Positions 8,250 to 17,642 are shown, numbered from the stretch's first letter. The stretch: 64,000 nucleotides of DNA from Phreatobacter sp. (GCF_022843985.1 NZ_JALHMP010000002.1:178388-242387); one strand, 5' to 3'. The notes: generated from the sequence alone by a model not told the origin. Translations and numbers: made by a program.

Positions 8250-8874
8250 CGATTGGTTCCCTGCCGGCGTGCCCGCTCCATTCGACTCGCGGGGCCAGAC
8301 GTTCCCGATTTCCGTTTGGCGGCCCCAGAAAGCGACCGGTTGGCAAGGTCAGCTTCGCGCCGCCAAACCGTAAGCAATAGTGGACCCCGAAGGCAGACCC
8401 TTCGCAACCTGACCTATTTCGCTGCGGCTTTTTCGGCGCTGAGGACAGCGCTAGTCTGACGACAAGAGCGAGGCGCCGTGCGGCCGTGACTGCGGCAAGG
8501 CCTCCGGGGCTTTCCTGGAGGGCGGCCAGGCAGTCACCGACGCAGCGGGCTTGAGGACTGTTCAGCCTGTTGAGGCCGTCATGGCTGGACATCGTCGCCC
8601 GTCTCTCCTCCTGGTGCGCCGGGTCCGAAGACCTCACGGCCACTGCCTGGCCTGCGGACGCCAGCCATGGAGCTTGTCGCCGCCGAAGCTCCCGGGTCCG
8701 GACCATGAGGTCGCTGTTCCGTGTCAAAATCCCGCGCTCGCGGCACGGAAAGGCCTATCGCGGTGAAATGCCGCGGTATGGCCTTGTTCCAGGTCAATCC
8801 CGAACCCGCCCGCTCTGCCAAAGTGACCCCAGTTCGGACCACGGGGTAGGCGTCTTGGTCCCCTGAAGGGAGCG
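8250..8874. other. 625-base intergenic region upstream of the PHA synthase
   Basis: No convincing coding frame, RNA gene or repeat was seen here. The only structured element noticed is the 8759-8798 block, listed separately, close to the PHA synthase start. There is no clear terminator for the phn operon. Confidence 0.5.
8759..8798 (+). promoter_or_regulatory. Conserved 40-base block with FNR/FixK-like core, copy 1
   Basis: The block CGCGGTGAAATG...TTGTTCCAGGTCAAT matches the block at 13150-13189 at 30 of 40 positions, with the two conserved parts at the same spacing. On the other strand the core reads TTGACCTGGAACAA: one perfect half-site (TTGAC) of the FNR/FixK consensus TTGAY-N4-RTCAA and one half-site with one mismatch. 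It ends 77 bases before the PHA synthase start codon, a normal distance for an activator. Regulation by a CRP/FNR-family protein is inferred. Confidence 0.6.
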
Positions 8875-10701
8875 ATGATGAAAGCATCGACAGCATCGCC
8901 TGCAAGGACGCCAGCAGTCCGGCCATCGGTCGGCTTATCCCCCGGTGCGCCGGCCGACGAAGCGGGGGCGGAGGTGCGCGCGGCATCAACCAACCCTCTC
9001 GACCGGAAACTGTGGGCCCTCGCCGGACGGTTGACCGGTGGCGTGTCGGTGCTGGCGCTCATGGGCGCCTGGGGCGACTGGTTCTCTCATCTTGCGGCCT
9101 CGCCGGGCCGGCAGATGGAACTTGCCGGGCTCGCCTTCGAACAGGTGCTGCAACTGGCCGAGGACGGCGGACCCCTTGGCGCCTGCGGGCCGCTGTGCCA
9201 GGCGGCCCGTGACAGCGACCGGCGCTTCCGAGATGCCACGTGGCATGGGTGGCCCTACCGACAACTGGCCCGGTCGCACCTCGCTGCGGAGGCCTGGTGG
9301 GATGCCGCGACCAGCGGCGTCCACGGCGTTTCCCCTCAGAACGCGGCTATTGTTGACTTCGCCGCGCGCCAGATCCTCGATTTCTGGTCGCCGTCCAATT
9401 TCATGGCGACCAACCCGGAGGTGCTGCAGAAGGCGATCAGGACAGGCGGGCAATCGCTTGTGGAAGGCTTTCGCCACTGGCTGGAAGACGTGCAGACCGC
9501 GGCGACCGGCGCTCCCGCAACCGGCGTCGAAGCTTTCCGGGTCGGGGAAACGGTCGCGGTCACGCCCGGCCAGGTAGTGGCCCGTACGCGGCTTGCCGAG
9601 ATCATCCAGTATGCACCAACGACGCCGAAAGTCCGTGCAGAACCGGTGGTGATCGTGCCCGCCTGGATTATGAAGTATTACATCCTCGACCTTCGGCCAG
9701 AGAATTCGCTGATCCGTTCGCTGGTCGACCAGGGCTTCACCGTTTTCGTCGTCTCGTGGAAGAACCCGACCGAGGCGGACCGCGATGTCGCCTTCGATCA
9801 GTACAGGACCGAAGGGGCTCTGGCGGCCATCGACGCTGCGACAGCGATCACCGGTGCCGACCGGGTGCATGGCGTCGGCTATTGCCTTGGCGGCACCCTC
9901 ATGGCCATCACCGCGGCCGCCATGGCCCGGGACGGCGACCATCGCCTCGCCAGCCTGACCCTGCTCGCCGCCCTGACGGACTTCCATGATGCCGGTGAAT
10001 TGCGGCTCTTCATCACTGACAGCCAACTCGCCCTTCTCGAGGACATGATGGATGAGCGCGGCTATCTGGAGGGCCCGCGCATGATGGGCACCTTCAACCT
10101 TCTGCGGGCCAATGATCTCATCTGGTCCCGCATGGTTCGCGAATACTTGATGGGAGAACGACGGCGGCTGATCGACATCATGGCCTGGTCGCTCGACGGC
10201 ACGCGGATGCCCGCCCGGATGCACGCCCAGTATCTCCGTTCGCTCTACCTCGCCAATGATCTCGCGGAAGGGCGTTTCAAGGTTGATGGCCGCACGATTG
10301 CGCTCCAGGATATTCGCGTGCCGCTCTTTGTTCTCGGTACCGAATGGGACCACATCGCCCCATGGCGAGCGGTCTACAAGCTGCATCTGTCCCTCGATAC
10401 GCAGGTGACCTTCGCCCTCACCAGTGGCGGGCACAATCAGGGTGTCGTGTCGCCGCCGGACACTCCGGGCCGCGTCCACCGCATCGGCACACGCGACGAC
10501 GGCCATTCCTATCTTGATCCTGACGCCTGGCTCGCCGCGCATGACCCTCGCGAGGGGAGTTGGTGGATCTCCTGGCAGGACTGGCTGAAACGCCGGTCCT
10601 CGCCCGTGCTGCAGCAGCCGCCGACGATGGGCCATGCGGCTGCCGGTTACCCAATTCTCGCCGCTGCGCCGGGAGATTATGTCAGGGGGCAAGACGCGTG
10701 A
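8875..10701 (+). CDS. phaC: Class I-like poly(3-hydroxyalkanoate) synthase
   Basis: A 608-residue enzyme that polymerises (R)-3-hydroxyacyl-CoA into storage polyester at granule surfaces. The length fits class I PhaC. The N-terminal domain carries FMATNPEVLQKAI and a P-rich region, and the alpha/beta-hydrolase core shows the lipase-like box GYCLGG with the catalytic cysteine, the aspartate in GTEWDHIAPW and the histidine in GGHNQG. Two ATG codons stand side by side at 8875 and 8878 after a GGGAG; either could be used. The stop overlaps the next gene's ATG by one base. The upstream FNR/FixK-like block suggests induction at low oxygen, so PHA may act as an electron or carbon sink here. Confidence 0.95.
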   Translation: MMKASTASPARTPAVRPSVGLSPGAPADEAGAEVRAASTNPLDRKLWALAGRLTGGVSVLALMGAWGDWFSHLAASPGRQMELAGLAFEQVLQLAEDGGPLGACGPLCQAARDSDRRFRDATWHGWPYRQLARSHLAAEAWWDAATSGVHGVSPQNAAIVDFAARQILDFWSPSNFMATNPEVLQKAIRTGGQSLVEGFRHWLEDVQTAATGAPATGVEAFRVGETVAVTPGQVVARTRLAEIIQYAPTTPKVRAEPVVIVPAWIMKYYILDLRPENSLIRSLVDQGFTVFVVSWKNPTEADRDVAFDQYRTEGALAAIDAATAITGADRVHGVGYCLGGTLMAITAAAMARDGDHRLASLTLLAALTDFHDAGELRLFITDSQLALLEDMMDERGYLEGPRMMGTFNLLRANDLIWSRMVREYLMGERRRLIDIMAWSLDGTRMPARMHAQYLRSLYLANDLAEGRFKVDGRTIALQDIRVPLFVLGTEWDHIAPWRAVYKLHLSLDTQVTFALTSGGHNQGVVSPPDTPGRVHRIGTRDDGHSYLDPDAWLAAHDPREGSWWISWQDWLKRRSSPVLQQPPTMGHAAAGYPILAAAPGDYVRGQDA

Positions 10702-11825
10702 TGCCGCTTCCGTTCTGGTTCGCGCTTTTCGATGCCTCGCTGGCGGCGGCGCACCGGACGTTCGATTCCATGGCCTCCTTGACGCCGGGCCTCGGCGAAA
10801 GACCGAAGCCGCCGGCGTCATGGCGGTGGTCGACCACCAGCAGCATCGTCCGCGAACTGCCGACCATGCGCCTGCGGGAGTTCGCCGGCACAGCCGGCGG
10901 CCCCGGCATGATCCTCGTGGCGCCCTATGCGCTGCACGGCGCAACCATCACCGACCTCGCGCCCGGCCACAGTGTGATCAAGGCGCTGCTGGCCGCGGGC
11001 ATCGGGCAGGTCTGGCTCACCGAATGGCGCAGCGCTGATGAGGCGCACCGCCACCAGTCCATTGACGCCCAACTCGCCGACCTCAACGTCGCCGTCGATG
11101 ATTGTGGCGCCCCGGTCGCCATGGCAGGCCTCTGCCAGGGCGGGACGCTGGCCGCCATCTACGCGGCACGCTTTCCCGCGAAGATCTTGCGGCTCGTGCT
11201 CGTCGGTGCGCCGATCGACATGGCGGCAGCCCCCAGTGTTCTGACCGATATGGTGGAACGCACGCCGGCCGCGGCGGTCGACCTCATGCTCGATCAGTGG
11301 GGCGGCCTGGTGCGCGGCCGGATCATGCAGGATCTGTGGCCGAGTGCGATGACCAACGACGGCCTGCTCGCGGCGGTCTTGCAGCGGCGCCGCGTTCCGG
11401 CCTGGCTCAGGTCGCGATTCCAGGAATGGGATGCGGAGATCGTCGATTTGCCCGGCGCCTTCTATCGCGACACGGTGAACTGGATCTTCCGCCAGAACAG
11501 GCTGGTGAGCGGCACGTTTCCGGCCTTGGGACGGGAGATTGGTCTCGGCGCCATCGCCTGTCCGCTCCTGCTGGTGGCGGCCCGTGACGACGAGATCGTC
11601 AGTCCGCCGCAGCTTCTCGACATGGCGTCACAGGTCGCATCGCCGCCGGATCGGATTGCCGTGCGTCTGGTCGCGGGGCGCCATCTCAGCCTGTTCATGG
11701 GGAAAGACGTGCTCGCCCGCACATGGCCGGAAATCGCCGCCTTCCTGACAGAAAGGCCGGCGGCGCAGCCGAAGCCAAAGGCCAGGGCAGGCCGGATGAC
11801 CCGCCGCCGCGCATCGGAGCGGTGA
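10701..11825 (+). CDS. PhaC-like alpha/beta hydrolase, coupled to the PHA synthase
   Basis: A 374-residue alpha/beta-hydrolase fold protein. It has a nucleophile elbow AGLCQGGTLAA with cysteine in the place of the PHA synthase nucleophile, an acid in VAARDDEIV and a histidine in VAGRHLSLF. The size is close to class III PhaC or to intracellular PHA depolymerases, but the class I N-terminal domain is missing. The ATG overlaps the stop of phaC, so the two are translationally coupled. It could be a second synthase subunit, a depolymerase or a chaperone-like paralogue. The last 25 residues are a basic, proline/lysine-rich tail that may bind granules or nucleic acid. Function beyond the fold is inference. 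Confidence 0.75.
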   Translation: MPLPFWFALFDASLAAAHRTFDSMASLTPGLGERPKPPASWRWSTTSSIVRELPTMRLREFAGTAGGPGMILVAPYALHGATITDLAPGHSVIKALLAAGIGQVWLTEWRSADEAHRHQSIDAQLADLNVAVDDCGAPVAMAGLCQGGTLAAIYAARFPAKILRLVLVGAPIDMAAAPSVLTDMVERTPAAAVDLMLDQWGGLVRGRIMQDLWPSAMTNDGLLAAVLQRRRVPAWLRSRFQEWDAEIVDLPGAFYRDTVNWIFRQNRLVSGTFPALGREIGLGAIACPLLLVAARDDEIVSPPQLLDMASQVASPPDRIAVRLVAGRHLSLFMGKDVLARTWPEIAAFLTERPAAQPKPKARAGRMTRRRASER

Positions 11826-11834
11826 GCCGCAGGG

Positions 11835-12929
11835 CTAGGCCGCGGGCCGCTCGCGCCTCGCCCGCTCGACCATCATGTATTCGGCGAGGTTTTCCATCGT
11901 CACGAGGCCGACCACACGCTCATCGTCGTCGATGACGCCGACCAGCGATCGGCCGGATGTCTCAAGCGCGGTGACCGCCTGGGAGAGGGGAGCGCGCTGG
12001 TGAACCGTGGCGATCTCCCGCTCCATGACATCGATGACCGCGGTGTCCGGCCCGGACGTGGCCAGCGCCTGGATCATGCCGTCCCGGGTGAGAACGCCGC
12101 GCAGCCGCCCGGCCCCGTCGGTCACCGGAAATTCCCGCTGCGAGGTGGAGAGGAGGAGATCGACCGCGTCGCCGACCCGGGCGTCTGTCTTCAGCGTGGA
12201 AAAGGAGGTGATGGTGGCGCGCCCGACGCCGGCCCGGCTCGTCGCGTCTCCCAGTTCCACCGCATAGGCTTCCTGGCTCGCCGCCATGAAGACGAAAAGG
12301 GCGATGAAGATGAGCAGCGGATTGCCGAAGAGGCCCAGGAAGCCGAGCACGAAGGCGAGGCTCTGCCCGATGCCGGCTGCGATGCGGGTCGCTTGCGGTC
12401 GCCCCATCCACCATGACAGCACGGCGCGCAACACGCGGCCGCCGTCCATGGGGAAGGCGGGAAGGAGGTTGAAGACGACGAGAACGATATTGACCGCCGC
12501 CAGGCGGGTGGCGAAATCGGCAGTCGTCCCGGAGACCGCGGTCGTGACCTGGGCCGGATCGAACTGAGCGCCCGCGAGGACGACGAGCAGCGACGCGATC
12601 ACGACATTGACTGCGGGACCCGCCAGGGCAATCCACAGTTCCTGGCCGGGGTCTTCGGGCATCCGTGCCATGTTGGCCACTCCGCCGATCGGCAGCAGCG
12701 TGACGTCCGACGTGGCGATGCCGAACCGGCGGGCCATCAGCACGTGGCCGAACTCATGCGCGAGGACGCAGGCGAAGACCGCCAGCACGAAGGCCGCGGC
12801 CTGGATCGCTCCCGCCTGTCCGTCCCGCATCCCGGCCGACAGGGCGAACCATGCGACCAGCAGGAGGAAAGTCAGGTGAATGCGCACCTCGGTGCCGAAG
12901 ACCCGTCCGATGGTGAAGGACCAACTCAT
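11835..12929 (-). CDS. Site-2 protease family (M50) membrane protein with two CBS domains
   Basis: A 364-residue zinc metalloprotease of the inner membrane. The active site HEFGH lies in the second hydrophobic segment and the third ligand in NLLPAFPMDGGRV. The C-terminal half carries a pair of CBS domains (around VGDAVDLLLSTSQREFPV and APLSQAVTALETSGRSLVGV), which bind adenosyl nucleotides and could sense energy charge. I start at the ATG at 12929 because a strong AGGAGG precedes it at seven bases. The gene points toward phaC's partner and ends 9 bases from it, and it shares an upstream region with the Kef antiporter. Members of this family cleave membrane-bound regulators; the substrate here is unknown. 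Confidence 0.9.
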   Translation of the reverse strand: MSWSFTIGRVFGTEVRIHLTFLLLVAWFALSAGMRDGQAGAIQAAAFVLAVFACVLAHEFGHVLMARRFGIATSDVTLLPIGGVANMARMPEDPGQELWIALAGPAVNVVIASLLVVLAGAQFDPAQVTTAVSGTTADFATRLAAVNIVLVVFNLLPAFPMDGGRVLRAVLSWWMGRPQATRIAAGIGQSLAFVLGFLGLFGNPLLIFIALFVFMAASQEAYAVELGDATSRAGVGRATITSFSTLKTDARVGDAVDLLLSTSQREFPVTDGAGRLRGVLTRDGMIQALATSGPDTAVIDVMEREIATVHQRAPLSQAVTALETSGRSLVGVIDDDERVVGLVTMENLAEYMMVERARRERPAA

Positions 12930-13390
12930 TCCTGCCTCCTGCGCCGGAGCGCTTTCGCCGTGCCGCCAGCCGGCCATCCCAGAGGGAACGGGCGGCCCCA
13001 ACCTGCCCCTGGCGTCAGGTTGACTATAACGCGCGCGCCCCTGCCGGTCCGCTACCGAGCAGGCCGCCCGGCCCGCGCAACGCGCAAAGACGGCGGACGC
13101 ATCGCTTGCCGCATCCCAAGCCCGTCCGGTCAGGATGGAGTCTGCCGCTCGCGTTGAAATGTCGCAGAACCCGGTTGTTTCAGGTCAATTCGACATGCCC
13201 GGCGAATGTTTAGTGGTCGCAAGGGGCGGATATGACGCCCGAAATCCTGGGACGAGGATTGCCGGCCAGTCTTCCTTATGCGGCCGTGATCGATCGTCCC
13301 GCAAACATCGGGGGTGCATGAAGGCTTGTGCGCCCAGGCACGTGCCGGAACCGACGATGTGCCCTGCGCACGCCGCATTGAGGAGATCGA
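12930..13390. other. 461-base divergent promoter region, site-2 protease / Kef operon
   Basis: The spacer between two divergently transcribed genes holds the 13150-13189 conserved block, listed separately, and the Shine-Dalgarno AGGAG at 13381-13385. No coding frame, tRNA or repeat is convincing elsewhere in it. Confidence 0.5.
13150..13189 (+). promoter_or_regulatory. Conserved 40-base block with FNR/FixK-like core, copy 2
   Basis: CGCGTTGAAATG...TTGTTTCAGGTCAAT repeats the block found 77 bases upstream of phaC. The TTGTTTCAGGTCAA core (13175-13188) has one perfect and one near-perfect half-site of the FNR/FixK type. It sits about 200 bases upstream of the antiporter start and could serve either or both of the divergent genes. 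Confidence 0.6.
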
Positions 13391-15118
13391 ATGACCTTGC
13401 CGTCACTGGCACCCTTCGCCGAGGTTGCACTGCTGCTGGGAATGGCAGCCGCCATTGGGCTTCTCGGCATCCTGATCAGGCAACCGCTCATCGTGAGCTT
13501 CCTGGCGGTCGGCCTCCTCGCCGGCCCCTCGGCCATGGACGTCGTTCGCTCCAACGCCCAGATCGACCTGCTCGCTAAGCTTGGCATCGCCATTCTGCTC
13601 TTCCTCGTTGGCATCAAACTCGACGTGAAACTTATCCGCTCCTTAGGCGCGGTGTCGCTGATGACCGGGCTCGGGCAGGTCGCGTTCACGTCGATCTTCG
13701 GATATCTCATCGGCTTGGCCTTGGGGCTCGACCACCTGACCAGCCTGTACGTCGCCGTCGCGCTGACGTTTTCCTCGACGATCATCATCGTCAAGCTGCT
13801 GTCCGACAAACGCGAGATCGATTCCCTGCACGGTCAGATCGCGCTGGGTTTCCTGATCGTGCAGGACCTCGTCGTCGTGCTGGCGATGATTGTCCTCTCA
13901 GCGATCGGCATCGGTGCCCAGTCCGACGGACATGGCGGCGGCTCGGTCCCTCTGGTGCTGGCCTCGGGACTGGCCATGTTGGGCCTCGTCGTCGCCTTCG
14001 TCCGTTACGTGGCCTCGCCACTGACTGAGCGGCTGGCCCGTTCGCCGGAACTCCTGGTGGTGTTTGCGATTGCCCAGGCGACAATGTTCGCGGCTCTCGG
14101 TGATCTCGTCGGCCTGGGGAAGGAAGTCGGCGGCCTGTTGGCCGGGATCTCGCTTGCGTCGACGCCCTATCGGGAGACCATCGCCGCACGGCTGGCGCCG
14201 CTTCGCGATTTTCTTCTGCTGTTCTTTTTCATCGCCCTCGGCGCTACGCTCGATCTGTCGCTCCTCGGAGCGCATGTCACCGCTGCAGTCGTGTTCTCGC
14301 TGTTCGTGCTGATTGGCAACCCGCTCGTCGTCCTCGTCATCATGGGGGCCATGGGCTATCGCAAGCGGACCGGTTTTCTGGCCGGACTGACGGTGGCCCA
14401 GATCAGCGAGTTTTCCCTGATCTTCGTCGCCATGGGCGTGAGCCTCGGGCATGTGTCGAAGGACGCTCTTGGCCTCGTCACCCTCGTCGGCCTCGTGACG
14501 ATTGCCGCCTCGACCTACATGATCACTTACTCGCACCGGCTTTACGCAATTTGCGAACCTTTGCTGGGGCTGTTCGAGCGGACCGGATCTCCGCGCGAGA
14601 CGCGCGCGACGCCCGTCGCCGATGCCCAGTCGTCCCCTGATGTCGTCGTCTTTGGGCTGGGGCGGTTCGGCACCGCCATCGGCCTTCGCCTCCAGAAGAG
14701 AGGCATCAGGGTCTTGGGTGTGGACTTCAATCCGCTGGCGGTCCGCCGCTGGCGCGACCTGGGACTGGAGGCGCATTTCGGTGATGCTACGGACGCGGAT
14801 TTTTTGGCCGAGCTTCCCCTGCCGCCGAAGGGATGGATTGTCTCGACTGTCCCACAGCATGTCACCGGGCTCAGTCACGAAAACACCGGCACGACCATTC
14901 TGCAACTGACGCGCGCGGCCGGATATCGTGGCCGCATCGCTGTAGCTTCTCACGTGTCGACCGAAGTTGAGGCCTTGTTGTCGGCCGGCGCCGACATGGT
15001 CCTTGAGCCGTTCCAGGACGCCGCGGACCGGGCGGTGGAACTCCTGTGTGGAAGCCGGCAGGAGGCCAGGACGGATATTCCGGCGATCGACACAGAGGGT
15101 CGCGAGATCGCCGGATGA
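13391..15118 (+). CDS. CPA2-type cation:proton antiporter with RCK/TrkA-N domain (Kef-like)
   Basis: A 575-residue protein. The first 400 residues form a sodium/hydrogen exchanger domain with about 12 membrane segments, including the family stretch FSSTIIIVKLLSDKREIDS and the ion-site segment GFLIVQDLVVVLAM. From about residue 415 a Rossmann-fold RCK domain begins with the nucleotide motif VVFGLGRFGTAIG and the acidic end of the second strand GVDFNP. It exports potassium or sodium in exchange for protons and is gated by nucleotide or thiol ligands in relatives such as KefB/KefC. AGGAG at 13381 supports the start. It heads a run of five same-strand genes and lies downstream of the FNR/FixK-like block. 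Confidence 0.92.
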   Translation: MTLPSLAPFAEVALLLGMAAAIGLLGILIRQPLIVSFLAVGLLAGPSAMDVVRSNAQIDLLAKLGIAILLFLVGIKLDVKLIRSLGAVSLMTGLGQVAFTSIFGYLIGLALGLDHLTSLYVAVALTFSSTIIIVKLLSDKREIDSLHGQIALGFLIVQDLVVVLAMIVLSAIGIGAQSDGHGGGSVPLVLASGLAMLGLVVAFVRYVASPLTERLARSPELLVVFAIAQATMFAALGDLVGLGKEVGGLLAGISLASTPYRETIAARLAPLRDFLLLFFFIALGATLDLSLLGAHVTAAVVFSLFVLIGNPLVVLVIMGAMGYRKRTGFLAGLTVAQISEFSLIFVAMGVSLGHVSKDALGLVTLVGLVTIAASTYMITYSHRLYAICEPLLGLFERTGSPRETRATPVADAQSSPDVVVFGLGRFGTAIGLRLQKRGIRVLGVDFNPLAVRRWRDLGLEAHFGDATDADFLAELPLPPKGWIVSTVPQHVTGLSHENTGTTILQLTRAAGYRGRIAVASHVSTEVEALLSAGADMVLEPFQDAADRAVELLCGSRQEARTDIPAIDTEGREIAG

Positions 15119-15296
15119 ATACAGCGTCCTGCCGCCGGATCGCTACCGATGCCCGGACTGCCGGACCACGCGCCAAGGTCCCGGCGCGACCGACGAGCCG
15201 GCAACCTCTGCACTGGTGTGCGGGGCGTCGCTCGCAGGGGCTTACTGAATGCGGTGCAGACTTGATTGTGACTGTCGGGATGAAGGAGTGATTGTA

Positions 15297-16169
15297 ATGA
15301 AACAGATAATGGTCGCGACCGATTTCTCGACCCGTTCGGACAGGGCGCTGCGCCGCGCCACCCTGCTGGCGCGCCAAACCGGCGCACTGATCTCCATCCT
15401 GCACGTCGTGGACAGCGATCGGCCTGAATATCTCGTCTCCCTCGACCGGGCCGCCGCGGAAAAGGCGCTTGCAGAACTGTCCCAGACCATCCGCCATGTC
15501 GATGGTCTTCCCTGTGACTATCGTCTGGTTTTGGCTGATCCCTTCGAGGGCATCGCGGCCACTGCCAGGTCCCAGAAGGCCGATTTGCTGGTGATCGGTC
15601 CTCATCGGCGCCAGATCCTGCGCGACGCTTTCGTGGGGACGACGGCGGATCGCGTCATTCGCCATAGCGCGGTGCCAGTCCTGATGGCCAATGCCAGTCC
15701 TCTGGGACCCTACCGCCGGGTGCTTGCGGCTTCGGACTTGTCGCAGCCGTCGGTCGATGCTGCTGCTGCCCTGAAAAGGCTGGGTATGGCATCGGGCGCC
15801 GAACTGACCTTGTTCCAGGCGATCGATATCCCGGAGGTGGCGCTCATGATGCGGGCGACCACGCCCCCTCACGAAATCAATTTCCATATTGAGAAGCGGG
15901 AAGCCGCCGCAACGGAGGACCTGCACGCCTTTGCCGGCGCCTTGCCGCTCAGCCCGCGGCACTGCATCGCGCGCATGGCGGAGGGCAAGCCCGGAGTGGC
16001 GATCCTGCAAGCGTCGGTCAAGGCCGAAGCCGACCTGATTGTCATCGGTACGCGCGGCCAGTCCGGTCTTGCGCGGCTTCTGCTCGGAAGCGTCGCGGAG
16101 GCTGTTCTGCGGTCCGCCACGATCGACGTGCTGGTTGTTCCGCCACCGGATCAGGCCGATGAGGGCTGA
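15297..16169 (+). CDS. Universal stress protein, tandem UspA domains
   Basis: A 290-residue protein of two UspA domains in tandem. Domain 1 (about 1-145) starts MKQIMVATDFSTRSDRALRR and ends with IGPHRRQILRDAFVGTTAD; domain 2 (about 150-290) has the ATP-binding loop GTRGQSGLARLLLGSVAE (G-2x-G-9x-G-S pattern). The ATG at 15297 has AAGGAG nine bases upstream and is preferred to an in-frame GTG-type start at 15249. It sits between the antiporter and the GltS gene on the same strand. Such proteins accumulate under starvation, stationary phase and oxygen limitation; a role with the antiporter is inferred only from position. Confidence 0.93.
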   Translation: MKQIMVATDFSTRSDRALRRATLLARQTGALISILHVVDSDRPEYLVSLDRAAAEKALAELSQTIRHVDGLPCDYRLVLADPFEGIAATARSQKADLLVIGPHRRQILRDAFVGTTADRVIRHSAVPVLMANASPLGPYRRVLAASDLSQPSVDAAAALKRLGMASGAELTLFQAIDIPEVALMMRATTPPHEINFHIEKREAAATEDLHAFAGALPLSPRHCIARMAEGKPGVAILQASVKAEADLIVIGTRGQSGLARLLLGSVAEAVLRSATIDVLVVPPPDQADEG

Positions 16170-16232
16170 CGTGGTGGTCCGGCGTACAGCCGGTTCCAGA
16201 CGGCTCGTCCTGTCCCGCAAGGAGTGACGTCG

Positions 16233-17642
16233 ATGAGCGCCATGATCAGCGCCTTGGCGATAGCCGTGCTGCTGCTTGGGATTGGTGTCGCCCTGCGCCT
16301 CACCTGGTCCTGGCTGGCCCGGCTGTTCCTGCCAGCGTCGCTGGTCGGGGGGCTGGTCGGTCTCCTTTTCGGACCGGAAGTGCTCGGCGCCGCTATGTCG
16401 GCTGCAGGGGGCGAGGGTCATGTGCTGGTGGCCGGCCTGATCCCGAACGATGCCCGGGACGTGATGAAACAGGTTCCTGGGCTTGCCATCTCGGTTGTCT
16501 TCGCGGCCCTGTTTCTCGGAGAGCGCATTCCCGGGCCGGCCGAGATCTGGCGCATTGCCGGGCCACAGGTTGCATTCGGCCAGACACTCGCCTGGGGGCA
16601 ATATGTGGTCGGCCTTGTCCTCGCTATCACCATCCTCACGCCGGTCTATGGACTGCCTCCGGTCGCGGGTGCGCTCATCGAGATCGGCTTCGAAGGCGGC
16701 CACGGGACGGCGGGGGGCCTGGCCGCGACCTTCCACGCGGTCGGCTTTCCAGAGGGGAAGGACCTCGCCCTTGGTCTCGCCACGGTCGGTGTCATCGCCG
16801 CCGTCTTGATCGGGGTCGCCCTCGTCAACTGGGCGGCGCGGCGGGGGATCATCGACCCGACCGGAAGGGCTGTCCTGCCGGAATCCGGCGCTGGCGAGGG
16901 ACCATCGTCACCGCCGGCGCGATCCCTGGATGACGTCATAGCGCCGCTATCGCTGGCGGCGGTGGTCGTCGCCGCATCCATCGGTGTCGGCTGGATCATC
17001 CTCGCGGCCCTGACGGCCACGGAGCAACTGGTCATTCCGCCTGGCGCTCCGGGGATCCTGAGCCATATGCCGCTCTTTCCCTTCGCCATGATCGGCGGTG
17101 TCATCGTTCAGCGAGGCTTGACCGCCTGTGGTTGGCAGGATCTGGTGGACCGACGGATGGTGCGGGCATTGAAGGGGCTTGCCCTGGACTTCCTGATCCT
17201 GTGCGCCGTAGCGACCCTCTCGCTCGCGGCGATCGGTACACATCTCGTCCCCTTCGCCTTGCTGGCCGTTGCCGGCATCGTCTGGTGCGTTGCCTGCTTC
17301 GCGCTTCTGGCGCCCGTCCTGATGCGCGAATGGTGGTTTGAGCGCGCCATTGCCGATCTCGGACAGAGCCTCGGCATGACGGCGACGGGGCTCATGCTCC
17401 TGTCGATGAGCGATCCCCAGAACAGGAGCCCCGCTCTCGCCAGTTTCGGTGCCAAGCAATTGCTGTTCGAGCCGATCGTCGGCGGCGGGCTGTTTACGGC
17501 CGCCGCCATGCCGCTCATCGCGGCCTTCGGCCCCTGGCCCATCCTCTTGTTCACCGCCTTGATCACGCTCTTCTGGATCGCGCTCGGGCTCATTCTCTTC
17601 GGCCGCCTGCCTCTCTTGCGCAGGGAGCATGATACGCCATGA
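16233..17642 (+). CDS. GltS-like sodium/glutamate symporter family protein
   Basis: A 469-residue transporter with about 11-12 hydrophobic segments. The diagnostic GltS loop GFEGGHGTAGGLAATF is present about a third of the way in, and a second pore-type region follows near GQSLGMTATGLMLL, reflecting the inverted-repeat fold of the family. The ATG at 16233 has AAGGAG eight bases upstream. It is followed by two further transporters on the same strand and overlaps none of them. It probably imports glutamate or a related anion with sodium; whether it supports acid resistance or osmoprotection together with the Kef antiporter is a guess. Confidence 0.85.
   Translation: MSAMISALAIAVLLLGIGVALRLTWSWLARLFLPASLVGGLVGLLFGPEVLGAAMSAAGGEGHVLVAGLIPNDARDVMKQVPGLAISVVFAALFLGERIPGPAEIWRIAGPQVAFGQTLAWGQYVVGLVLAITILTPVYGLPPVAGALIEIGFEGGHGTAGGLAATFHAVGFPEGKDLALGLATVGVIAAVLIGVALVNWAARRGIIDPTGRAVLPESGAGEGPSSPPARSLDDVIAPLSLAAVVVAASIGVGWIILAALTATEQLVIPPGAPGILSHMPLFPFAMIGGVIVQRGLTACGWQDLVDRRMVRALKGLALDFLILCAVATLSLAAIGTHLVPFALLAVAGIVWCVACFALLAPVLMREWWFERAIADLGQSLGMTATGLMLLSMSDPQNRSPALASFGAKQLLFEPIVGGGLFTAAAMPLIAAFGPWPILLFTALITLFWIALGLILFGRLPLLRREHDTP

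Noticed and set aside
8986..10944. 652-residue minus-strand frame opposite the PHA synthase
   Set aside because: No motif, wrong composition, lies entirely over the conserved phaC and its partner.
14871..16736. 621-residue minus-strand frame opposite Kef, Usp and GltS genes
   Set aside because: Covers three well-supported genes of the other strand and has no recognisable domain.
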